Source: Thermodesulfovibrionales bacterium
GTDB taxonomy: Bacteria; Nitrospirota; Thermodesulfovibrionia; Thermodesulfovibrionales; Dissulfurispiraceae
Assembly: GCA_021129835.1 (NCBI GenBank)
Contig: JAJOKM010000161.1
Location: forward strand, 17,897-39,396
DNA length: 21,500 bases
Direction of reading: 5' to 3'
Numbering within the stretch: position 1 is the stretch's first letter; the number at the start of each line of letters is the position of its first letter. The translations under genes were made by a program, and so were the position numbers. The notes below the pieces were generated by a model, which saw nothing but the letters and a program-made list of their open reading frames with translations, did not search any database and had not been told where the DNA came from. Of the stretch, positions 14,782 to 21,475 are shown piece after piece.

Positions 14782-15924
14782 TTAATGGTCCGATTTTGGC
14801 GCTACAGGCAATACTTTAAGCATGACTGGAATTGCCGCCATGGCGAATGCCACAAAGCCCAATACTATCACTACCTCTCCAACAGCGGGAAAAAAGACCC
14901 ATTGCGGAGCTGGGCAGAATCCCGTTACTAAATAATTATGACGCCATAGCGTCCCTCCTGATAACAGGCAAGTTCCTGCAATAAATAGCTTTTGTGGACT
15001 AATTCTGTTAGCAGGACTCGCCAGGATGAGTAGCGGTATTATATGGAGTATATTTTCGATGATAAATGCGAAGCTATTCACATCTCCTGCAAAGATCAAT
15101 CCTATCTGACCCCTCCATATGAGATCTCCGAATCGCAATACAAGATAGGCCCCTATCAACCCCATCATAACAACAGAGACCCGCGAGAGTATATTAGTCT
15201 CGTAAGGCCTCTTATAAATATGAGCAGTACCGATCCACCCAGCTATCACGGCCCCTGTGCCCATCATGACGGCCGATACAACAGACAACAGCGGCAAGAG
15301 ATTTGTCTGCCATAAAGGAGATAACTTATGCCCAACAATCACCATCATCAGCCCTAAAGAAGACTGGTGCATCGTCGGAAGCAGCAGACCAAAGGCGACA
15401 ACCACAAAAAATACCTTCTTAAAGACCCTGAGTAGTTTCTTCTTCTTCAATTTTTCAAGGACTGCAGGGGCAAACTCAAGCCAGAGTATCCCTATGTAAA
15501 GCGCCATGCAGAGACCTACCTCAAGCAATACCGAGGTCAAGTTCCAGTTCCACGGCAGCATAAACTCATAAAACAGCCAATAGCGGCCAAGATCGACTAT
15601 AAGTGATGTGCCTCCAAGAGTATACCCGAATAGGCTTGTAAGGATCGCAAATCGCAAAAGCGGATAGTAATGAGCTTTAGTGCCTTTGCCAAATATATAT
15701 ACCATAATCGCCATCGCATATCCGCCGCATCCAATTGCTGTACCGATATAGATGAGCCAAGGCTTCCAGATACCCCATGTAAAGCCATCGTTCATATTGG
15801 TCATAGAACCAAGGCCGAATATATACCGTTCGACAAGGAAAATCAGAGTAATAAACATGATGACCGAGAAGAATATAAACGGCTTTGTGATAATCTTTCC
15901 GCCTAATGGCTCACTTGCTGCCAT
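14782..15924 (-). CDS. hybB: Hydrogenase membrane subunit HybB (NrfD family)
   Basis: An integral membrane protein that carries electrons or protons between the ferredoxin subunit and menaquinone. Of 380 aa, it has about ten hydrophobic segments, starting with FIFFSVIMFITLIFLVERYIFG. GFTWGIWKPWLIYIGTAIGCGGYAMAI is the NrfD-family block, and LGRYWLFYEFMLPWNWNLTSVLLEVGLCM follows. Polar TM residues typical of this family are visible (for example Glu in SVLLEVG and His in PTMHQSSLG). The length is close to E. coli HybB. ATG 15924 is preceded by AAGGGGG. It sits 26 bp after hybA and 25 bp before hybC. Confidence 0.9.
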   Translation of the reverse strand: MAASEPLGGKIITKPFIFFSVIMFITLIFLVERYIFGLGSMTNMNDGFTWGIWKPWLIYIGTAIGCGGYAMAIMVYIFGKGTKAHYYPLLRFAILTSLFGYTLGGTSLIVDLGRYWLFYEFMLPWNWNLTSVLLEVGLCMALYIGILWLEFAPAVLEKLKKKKLLRVFKKVFFVVVAFGLLLPTMHQSSLGLMMVIVGHKLSPLWQTNLLPLLSVVSAVMMGTGAVIAGWIGTAHIYKRPYETNILSRVSVVMMGLIGAYLVLRFGDLIWRGQIGLIFAGDVNSFAFIIENILHIIPLLILASPANRISPQKLFIAGTCLLSGGTLWRHNYLVTGFCPAPQWVFFPAVGEVVIVLGFVAFAMAAIPVMLKVLPVAPKSDH

Positions 15925-15950
15925 AATTGCCCCCTTGTTTTGTTAACACA

Positions 15951-16925
15951 TTAATCATCTTCATCCTTGGGTTTTCTATACTCTTCGGTGTTTCTGTATG
16001 CAAGATAAACGAGGGCGCCAAGTAATACAATCGGGGCCGCAAACCACTTGTAAATAGTCTTAAAGACACCTTCAGATACCGCTGCATTAGAGACATCCGG
16101 AAGATCTGGAAGGCCGAGCCTCAAGGGCGAGACACCTGCCAGCACCATTACTTGCAGCCCGCCGCCTTCAGTATCGCCATAAATATTGGGGTAATATTTA
16201 GCCGCAGGGCGGAACGATTTCCTGCCTGATTCGATATGGTTAACCGGAAAGCGGTAAGGCTCTCCATATTCTAAATCCAACCTACGACTTGCCTCTTTAC
16301 GAAGATCAGCTACCCTCCCATAAAGCGCTGCCCCGGTAGGGCAGTAACTACAACACGCAGCATACTTACCCAGCGGTATGAGGTGGTCGCAGAGCTGACA
16401 TCTAACCATTTCAGGAAATGGCTCGTCCCATTTAAACCCTATAGCAACGAAGGGGCATGCAAGCTGACAATAACGGCATCCTATGCATACGCGCTTACAG
16501 AACTTTACGATACCAGTCTTTGGGTCTTTGGTAAAGGCAGTAACCGGGCATGCCGAAACACATGCTGGGTCAATACAATGCATACACTGGTGTTTAATAA
16601 ATGAATGACCGCCATCATGCTTATAAAGCTTAATGACAGTGAGTGTATTTTCCGAAAGACCTATCGGGGTGTCATGGATCTTAAGGCCCCCAATAGGGAC
16701 ATTGAATTCTGGACGAAGGGCCATATGGGGGTTAGCCTGCTTGCACCTAAAAACACATGCATTACACCCTATGCAGAGGGTTGAATCAAACAATATCCCG
16801 ACCGCATCAGGAGGCAGTTCCTTAGGAGTTCTGGGCCCGAAGGCAAGGGCAGGAGATGCATCTGCTGCAAGCAACAACCCGCTACCAGCCGCTCCTTTTA
16901 AAAAATCTCTTCTATTTATACCCAT
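15951..16925 (-). CDS. hybA: Hydrogenase ferredoxin-type electron transfer subunit HybA
   Basis: Passes electrons from the hydrogenase small subunit towards the quinone-reducing HybB subunit. Of 324 aa, a Tat signal (NRRDFLKGAAGSGLLLA, 4-20) ends near Ala28. Four cysteine groups for [4Fe-4S] clusters follow: Cys51/54/57/61; Cys114/117/122/126; Cys147/150/153/157; and Cys176/179 with Cys191 or Cys192 and Cys195. Cys143 is extra. A single C-terminal transmembrane helix lies at about 293-310 (KWFAAPIVLLGALVYLAYRN), as in E. coli HybA (328 aa). ATG 16925 has AAGGAGGAG upstream and lies 3 bp after the small-subunit stop codon, so translation is likely coupled. Confidence 0.93.
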   Translation of the reverse strand: MGINRRDFLKGAAGSGLLLAADASPALAFGPRTPKELPPDAVGILFDSTLCIGCNACVFRCKQANPHMALRPEFNVPIGGLKIHDTPIGLSENTLTVIKLYKHDGGHSFIKHQCMHCIDPACVSACPVTAFTKDPKTGIVKFCKRVCIGCRYCQLACPFVAIGFKWDEPFPEMVRCQLCDHLIPLGKYAACCSYCPTGAALYGRVADLRKEASRRLDLEYGEPYRFPVNHIESGRKSFRPAAKYYPNIYGDTEGGGLQVMVLAGVSPLRLGLPDLPDVSNAAVSEGVFKTIYKWFAAPIVLLGALVYLAYRNTEEYRKPKDEDD

Positions 16926-16928
16926 AAT

Positions 16929-18086
16929 CTACTCCTCCTTAGCGACCGTAGCATCTTCTTTTTCACTTAACTCCTTTGCCTTTTTCTCCTCTTTCCCAAG
17001 TCTCTTCGCAAGAACAGCGCCAGCGCCTACTGCAATGCCGACACTACCTGCTACTACTGCCGCTGCCGCTGCTGTCGCCCCCATACCTACTGGCTCATCT
17101 ATGCGAGCGAAATGAGAGGGCGGAAAATGGTAAAGCGGATCGCCAAGCTGATGAAGAGGCAGAGTCCATCCTACTCCTTCTTCGGCACACCCACAGCATG
17201 GGTGCCCTATCCCAACGCACCAGGTCTCAGCGCCGGCGCCGCCGAACAGGATTGACGGGCAGTTAGAGAATGTTTGAGGGCCCTTACACCCCAAAGCAAA
17301 GAGGCAATAGCCTTTTTTATGTCCCTCATCTCCGAACTGCCAGGCAAACCTTCCAGCACGAAAATTATATACCCGCTCGCAATTATTACACACCGTCCGA
17401 GAGTAGGCAAACTTTGGTCTGCCCTTGTCATCGAGCGCAGGAAGCTCATTAAAAGTTAATAAATGGATAACAGTCGACAATAAGTTGTATGGGCTTGGAG
17501 GGCACGTATTGAGGTTAATTACGGTCTTGTCCGTGAGTATCTTGTCGACCCCTTTTAGCCCTGTAGGATTTGGGTGCGCTGCAGCAGCGCCGCCCCAGAC
17601 CGTGCAAGACCCCAGCGCTATGATAAATGCTGCCTTTGGGCCAACATCCTTAAGTATATCGAGGGCAGTCCTGCCGCCGCTCTTACAGTAAATGCCGTTG
17701 TCTTTTGTTGGAATAGCGCCTTCTACAACTAATATGAATTTTCCCTTATTTTCCTCGATTGATTTATCCCTTAGCGCTGTTGCAGTGTGGCCTGCTGTAG
17801 TCATGAACATCCTTGTATAATCGAGTGAGATGAGGTCCAGAAGGAAGGTGTCAAGCGTTGGGTGGTGCGCTTGCAGTAATGACATTACACACCCTGTACA
17901 TTCTGAAAACGAAAGCCAGATGACCGGCGGGCGATTTGGGTCTGTAATCGCCTCGGCAATCTTACTGCCCGCTCCAAGGGGCAGCCCTATACTTGCAGCC
18001 ATTACCGCACAGAACTTTAGGAAATCCCTTCTTGATACCCCACCGCCAAGTTTTTTCCCATTTTTATCTACTTCATGACACTCCAT
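16929..18086 (-). CDS. hybO: [NiFe] hydrogenase small subunit, Tat-exported, all-cysteine clusters
   Basis: The electron-transfer subunit of the hydrogenase dimer. Of 385 aa, the Tat signal is SRRDFLKFCAVMAASIGLPL (18-37) and a C-terminal anchor helix lies at about 335-360, ending in a charged tail. Proximal-cluster ligands are Cys63 and Cys66 (ECTGC), Cys161 (GSC) and Cys195 (TCPP). The distal-cluster positions are Cys233, Cys236, Cys261 and Cys267; Cys233 occupies the place of the usual His (H-x2-C). The medial-cluster positions are Cys276, Cys290, Cys297 and Cys300; Cys290 (WCVGIGHPC) occupies the place of the usual Pro (WPV). Spacing agrees with D. gigas HynB (188/213/219/228/239/246/249). 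ATG 18086 has GGAGGGAGGAG upstream. It is the first gene of the operon, in the order small-A-B-large, as in Geobacter hybSABL and E. coli hybOABC. Confidence 0.94.
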   Translation of the reverse strand: MECHEVDKNGKKLGGGVSRRDFLKFCAVMAASIGLPLGAGSKIAEAITDPNRPPVIWLSFSECTGCVMSLLQAHHPTLDTFLLDLISLDYTRMFMTTAGHTATALRDKSIEENKGKFILVVEGAIPTKDNGIYCKSGGRTALDILKDVGPKAAFIIALGSCTVWGGAAAAHPNPTGLKGVDKILTDKTVINLNTCPPSPYNLLSTVIHLLTFNELPALDDKGRPKFAYSRTVCNNCERVYNFRAGRFAWQFGDEGHKKGYCLFALGCKGPQTFSNCPSILFGGAGAETWCVGIGHPCCGCAEEGVGWTLPLHQLGDPLYHFPPSHFARIDEPVGMGATAAAAAVVAGSVGIAVGAGAVLAKRLGKEEKKAKELSEKEDATVAKEE

Positions 18087-18164
18087 GATCTCCTCCCTCC
18101 ATAATCATGTCCTCTAAGGTTTGCGGTTAATTTGTTGTTCGTTTTATATCTCGAAATAAAACTG

Positions 18165-18193
18165 ATTATAAGACATAAAAGACAAACTTGCAA
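18165..18193 (-). promoter_or_regulatory. Sigma70-type promoter of the hydrogenase operon
   Basis: On the minus strand, TTGCAA (18193-18188), a 17-bp spacer and a perfect TATAAT (18170-18165), about 80 bp before the hydrogenase small-subunit start. The -35 box touches the end of the palindrome that probably terminates topA. No sigma54 GG-N10-GC signature was seen. Confidence 0.55.
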
Positions 18194-18274
18194 AAAAAGT
18201 CGTCATTCCGACTTGTTCGGAATCGTTTCTTGTCTTTAAGAAGAATTCCCGACAAGCGGGAATGACGACTTTTT
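18192..18274 (-). terminator. Long palindrome, probable topA terminator
   Basis: AAAAAGTCGTCATTCC (18194-18209) and GGAATGACGACTTTTT (18259-18274) are perfect 16-bp complements. A further imperfect inner stem contains CTTGTTCGGAAT and its counterpart. Read on the minus strand, the stem ends in TTTTTTT, as in a Rho-independent terminator for topA. The GTCATTCC/GGAATGAC core also looks like a dispersed palindromic repeat, so it may be a recruited mobile repeat. Confidence 0.55.
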
Positions 18275-18389
18275 ACGTCTTCATCATAAAATATATGTTA
18301 GTAGAGAAGATTGTCAATCTTTTTACAATTAAATCATTTGATGAGCACCTCAAAATTTTTTATGATAGCCAGGCAACTGTTTAATGCCT

Positions 18390-18481
18390 GTAACTACTCA
18401 GGGTGTCAGGTTCACAGTTCGCGGTTCAAAGTTAACAGCTTTTATAACCGTGAACTGTGAACCTGGAACCTGAGTAGTTAC
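18390..18481. repeat. MITE-like hairpin element, copy 3 (complete, 92 bp, 8-bp target duplication)
   Basis: Terminal repeats GTAACTACTCAGG (18390-18402) and CCTGAGTAGTTAC (18469-18481) are perfect complements. Inside, AGGTTCACAGTTCGCGGTT (18408-18426) pairs with 18446-18464 at 18 of 19 positions, with a 19-nt loop. The element is bounded exactly by TAATGCCT on both sides (18382-18389 and 18482-18489), an 8-bp target-site duplication. It lies 33 bp downstream of the topA stop codon. Confidence 0.85.
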
Positions 18482-18514
18482 TAATGCCTTAAATCGAAGG
18501 ATCGCCACTCGGAT

Positions 18515-20890
18515 TTAACTTTCGAATGCTACTTCTGTCTCTTCTTCTTTTTTCTTGACCTTATAGTCGCAATCCTTATTGCTGCACGCATAAGAAACAT
18601 CGCCTTCCCTTGACCCTTTCTCTACGAGAAAAGATGCCTTACAGACTGGACACTCTCGTGGCACTGGTTTATACCACTGGATAACCTTGCATTCGGGGTA
18701 ATTGTTGCAACTCCAAAATGATCTGCCTCGTTTTGATCTCCTCTCGACAATATCTCCACCATCTAAGGGGCATTTTACTCCTGTCGACAGCGGTCTTGTG
18801 TTTTTGCATTCAGGATATTCTGAGCAGGCGAGAAATTTACCAAATCTGCCAGATTTAATAACCATTGAGGAACCGCACCTTTCGCATATCTCTCCTGCAA
18901 CTATTTGCTCGGTTTTTTGCGCCCCTCTTGTATCTTCCAATGGTTTAGTATTTTTGCATCCTGGATAGCCAGAGCATGCAAGGAATCTTCCATGTCTGCC
19001 CAATTTAATAACCATCGGAGAGCTGCATTTCTCGCAGGTCTCCTCTGCAGGGATATCTTGTGGTTTTACTCTTTTAGTGTCCCTCGATGCCTCTGATAAA
19101 TCACGGCTGAATGGGCCGTAAAAATCGTTTACTACCTCTACCCATCCCATTTTGGCATTTTCGATCTCGTCAAACTCCATTTCCATCTTGGCCGTAAAAC
19201 CAAGGTCTATTACCCCCGGGAATTTATCTACAAGAATGTCATTAACAATTGTGCCAAGTTCTGTAGGGAAAAATCTTTTGTCTTCGTTTTTCTCCACATA
19301 TTTCCTATCCTGGATTGTGGATAATATCGCAGCATATGTGCTCGGTCTTCCAATCCCCTTTTCCTCCAATGTCTTTACAAGTGTTGCCTCTGTATATCGC
19401 GGTGGAGGTTGCGTAAAATGCTGCAGAGATTTTATGTTGATCTGTCTAAGTCTCTCTCCCTCTTTTATTGGTGGCAGAATTCTGCCTTCTTCTTCCTCTA
19501 TATCATCTCTGCCTTCGGTGTATAATGCCATAAATCCGGGGAACCTGATAACTGTACCTGACGATCTAAGCTCTATCTTTTCAGTTGACAGTGAACTGTT
19601 AACTGTTAGCTGTGAACTGCTGTTTTCATCTGGATCCCTTAAACCTACAATAAATGTCGTCTGATCAAGTTGCGCAGGACTCATCTGGCTTGCAATAAAC
19701 CTGTTCCATATAAGCGTGTAAAGATTATGCTGGTCCCTCGATAAAAAAGGTCTGCTCTTTTCGGGTGTCTTGTCAGGGTAGGTTGGTCTTATTGCTTCAT
19801 GGGCATCCTGGACGCCTCCTTTGCCTTTGTAAGATGGTATTTTCTCCGGGACAAACTCCCTTCCAAATCGCTGCTCAATGACTGCCCTTGCCCATTTTTG
19901 AGCATCTGATGCGATCCTGAAAGAGTCTGTCCTCATGTAGGTAATCAATCCAACAGAACCTTCTTCTCCTAATTCTATGCCTTCGTAAAGCTGCTGGGCC
20001 ACCACCATGGTCTTTTTCGCCGTGAACCGGAGCCGCCTTGCTGCCTCCTGCTGTAAAGTGCTTGTTATGAATGGTGGTGGTGGTGATTTTTTCCTTGTTT
20101 TTTTTTGTATTTTTGAGAGATAAAATTCCTTCTCCTTAATGCTATTTATGATCTGCTCTGCTGTCTCGGTGTTTGTGATCAGAAATCTGCGGCCTTCCTT
20201 TGCATCACGATTAATTAAGAGGGAATTATTGTATTTATAAAGCTTTGCTAAAAACTGTGGCGGTCCATCTATAGCATCTGAAATGTCTTGAGGCTGCAAG
20301 AGAGACTCGATTGACCAGTATTCTTCTGGCTTAAAGGCCGTAATCTCTCTCTCCCTGTCTACTACTATCCTTACTGCAACAGATTGAACCCTCCCCGCAC
20401 TTAACCCCCTTTTGACCTTTTCCCAGAGAAAGGGGCTAAGTTTATAGCCAACAAGCCTGTCCAGAATCCTACGGGCTTGCTGTGCCTCTACTTTGTTGGT
20501 GTTTAAACTGACTGGGTTTTTTATTGCTTCATGCACTGCTTTTTCAGTTATTTCGTGGAATATTGCCCGGAAAATCTTTTTTGCATTTCCTGCCCCCTTT
20601 ATCTCTTCTGCAATATGATAAGCGATAGCCTCTCCCTCTCTGTCAGGGTCTGTTGCTAAATATATCCTTTCAGCCTTTTTGGCTTCGCTTTTCAGCTCCC
20701 TCAATATCTTTTCCTTCCCTGGAACGGCTACATATCGTGGAGCAAAGTCGTTTTCGACATCTACTCCGAGCTCTTTCTTCGGAAGATCCTTCACATGACC
20801 TATAGATGCCTTTACACCGAAATCTTTACCCAGTATTTTGTTGATTGTCTTTGACTTTGCTGGTGATTCTACTATCACAAGGTATCTCAA
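18515..20890 (-). CDS. topA: DNA topoisomerase I (type IA)
   Basis: Relaxes negative supercoils by single-strand passage. Of 791 aa, the TOPRIM domain holds Glu8 (VESPAKS) and DPDREG (81-86). LSAGRVQSVA lies at 163-172, the catalytic Tyr318 is in GLITYMRTDSF, and EKGIGRPSTYA lies further on. Four C-terminal zinc-ribbon repeats follow: CEKC...CSGYPGC, CERC...CSEYPEC, a degenerate CPLD...CNNYPEC that lacks the second Cys, and CPVC...CSNKDC. The start is TTG at 20890, the first residue of the canonical MRYLVIVESPAKSK, with AAGGAGTG upstream. A Ser/Thr-rich stretch, about residues 423-437, is encoded by a heptamer repeat array and looks inserted. Mobile-element-like copies lie just upstream and downstream of the gene. 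Confidence 0.97.
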   Translation of the reverse strand: MRYLVIVESPAKSKTINKILGKDFGVKASIGHVKDLPKKELGVDVENDFAPRYVAVPGKEKILRELKSEAKKAERIYLATDPDREGEAIAYHIAEEIKGAGNAKKIFRAIFHEITEKAVHEAIKNPVSLNTNKVEAQQARRILDRLVGYKLSPFLWEKVKRGLSAGRVQSVAVRIVVDREREITAFKPEEYWSIESLLQPQDISDAIDGPPQFLAKLYKYNNSLLINRDAKEGRRFLITNTETAEQIINSIKEKEFYLSKIQKKTRKKSPPPPFITSTLQQEAARRLRFTAKKTMVVAQQLYEGIELGEEGSVGLITYMRTDSFRIASDAQKWARAVIEQRFGREFVPEKIPSYKGKGGVQDAHEAIRPTYPDKTPEKSRPFLSRDQHNLYTLIWNRFIASQMSPAQLDQTTFIVGLRDPDENSSSQLTVNSSLSTEKIELRSSGTVIRFPGFMALYTEGRDDIEEEEGRILPPIKEGERLRQINIKSLQHFTQPPPRYTEATLVKTLEEKGIGRPSTYAAILSTIQDRKYVEKNEDKRFFPTELGTIVNDILVDKFPGVIDLGFTAKMEMEFDEIENAKMGWVEVVNDFYGPFSRDLSEASRDTKRVKPQDIPAEETCEKCSSPMVIKLGRHGRFLACSGYPGCKNTKPLEDTRGAQKTEQIVAGEICERCGSSMVIKSGRFGKFLACSEYPECKNTRPLSTGVKCPLDGGDIVERRSKRGRSFWSCNNYPECKVIQWYKPVPRECPVCKASFLVEKGSREGDVSYACSNKDCDYKVKKKEEETEVAFES
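19582..19622 (-). repeat. Heptamer repeat array inside topA coding sequence
   Basis: Read on the minus strand, this is a run of related heptamers: CAGTTCA, CAGCTAA, CAGTTAA, CAGTTCA, CTGTCAA, then CTG. The same kind of heptamer fills the hairpin elements elsewhere in the window. It is translated in frame as a Ser/Thr/Val-rich segment between the TopA stretches VGLRDPDE and IELRSSG. About 42 bp (6 x 7) adds 14 codons without shifting the frame. The terminal sequence GTAACTACTC is absent here, so it is the core array only. Confidence 0.65.
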
Positions 20891-20912
20891 TTACGTCACT
20901 CCTTCTGTCTCA

Positions 20913-21049
20913 GTAACTACTCCGGTTGTCAGGTTCACGGTTCACGACAAAAAACGTTCCAGGTTCACAGTTCGCGGTTCAAAGTTAACAACCTTTATAA
21001 CCGTGAACTGTGAACCTGGAACGTTGAACCTTGAACCTGAGTTAGTTAC
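20913..21049. repeat. MITE-like hairpin element, copy 4 (complete, 137 bp, near-perfect target duplication)
   Basis: Ends are GTAACTACTCCGG (20913-20925) and CTGAGTTAGTTAC (21037-21049; one extra T relative to the family). A central stem pairs 20953-20979 with 20999-21025 (26 of 27), starting AACGTTCC. The inner part matches copy 3 almost exactly. Flanking octamers CTGTCTCA (20905-20912) and CTGTCTTA (21050-21057) match at 7 of 8 positions, consistent with an aged 8-bp target duplication. It lies between the small unknown gene and the topA SD, so topA is either transcribed through it or starts within about 20 bp of it. Confidence 0.8.
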
Positions 21050-21061
21050 CTGTCTTATAGT

Positions 21062-21451
21062 TTAGTTCCAGATTATTTGTCGCCCATTTCCGAATATAAG
21101 GGCGTATATCTCGTCGGTATCGAGTCTGGTTTCTCTCATAAGAATAGAAGAAAGAAATGCCCTTATTATATCGAGTTCGGCATCAGCGGTATATTCTGTT
21201 GTTTCCGCTCTTAAGAGTTCCTCCTGTACCGCTAAAGAATTTATGTCGAAATCGCTGATTTTCTCCTCTGTATCATCTGCACCATATCCTTTCTCCATAA
21301 GTTCTCTTGCAACGGCCTTTAGGATACCATTTAGTTTACTTGCCACTTTTCTTCCCTCCAGTGGTATAATCTGTGCAATATTTTGGGAGTCTGTGTAATC
21401 ATGTATTTCCTCTGAAAATACCTTTCCTTGTTGTTGTTCTTTGCTTGTCAT
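21062..21451 (-). CDS. Unrecognised small acidic protein
   Basis: A 129-aa open frame I cannot assign to a family. It is acidic and predicted largely helical (LNGILKAVARELMEKGYG, AELDIIRAFLSSILMRETRLDTDEIYALIFG), with no signal peptide, membrane segment or metal motif. The same strand as topA, codon usage like its neighbours and the amphipathic helices support real coding. The start is doubtful: ATG 21451 lies inside a palindromic repeat (21446-21475) and has no SD. The true start may be a rarer codon further in, since no other Met occurs before MEKGYG. It ends 12 bp before element copy 4 and could form an operon with topA. Confidence 0.5.
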   Translation of the reverse strand: MTSKEQQQGKVFSEEIHDYTDSQNIAQIIPLEGRKVASKLNGILKAVARELMEKGYGADDTEEKISDFDINSLAVQEELLRAETTEYTADAELDIIRAFLSSILMRETRLDTDEIYALIFGNGRQIIWN

Positions 21452-21475
21452 TGCTTCACTTCGTTCGCAATGACA
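21446..21475. repeat. Palindromic repeat with GTCATTGC arms
   Basis: TGTCATTGC (21446-21454) and GCAATGACA (21467-21475) form a perfect 9-bp stem around a 12-nt ACTTCGTT-type loop. The same arms and a CTTCGCT-type core occur at 2983-3046, so this is a dispersed intergenic palindrome. It overlaps the putative start codon of the small gene at 21062-21451. Confidence 0.6.

Noticed and set aside
19152..19664. 170-codon open frame antisense to topA
   Set aside because: A shadow of the conserved TopA frame, with no recognisable domain and no SD.
2692..21049. CRISPR array
   Set aside because: The repeats are few, far apart and palindromic with internal heptamers. There are no regular spacers and no cas genes.
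18382..21057. Composite transposon carrying topA between element copies 3 and 4
   Set aside because: Each copy has its own different 8-bp flanking repeat, as expected for separate insertions. topA is an essential core gene with normal composition.
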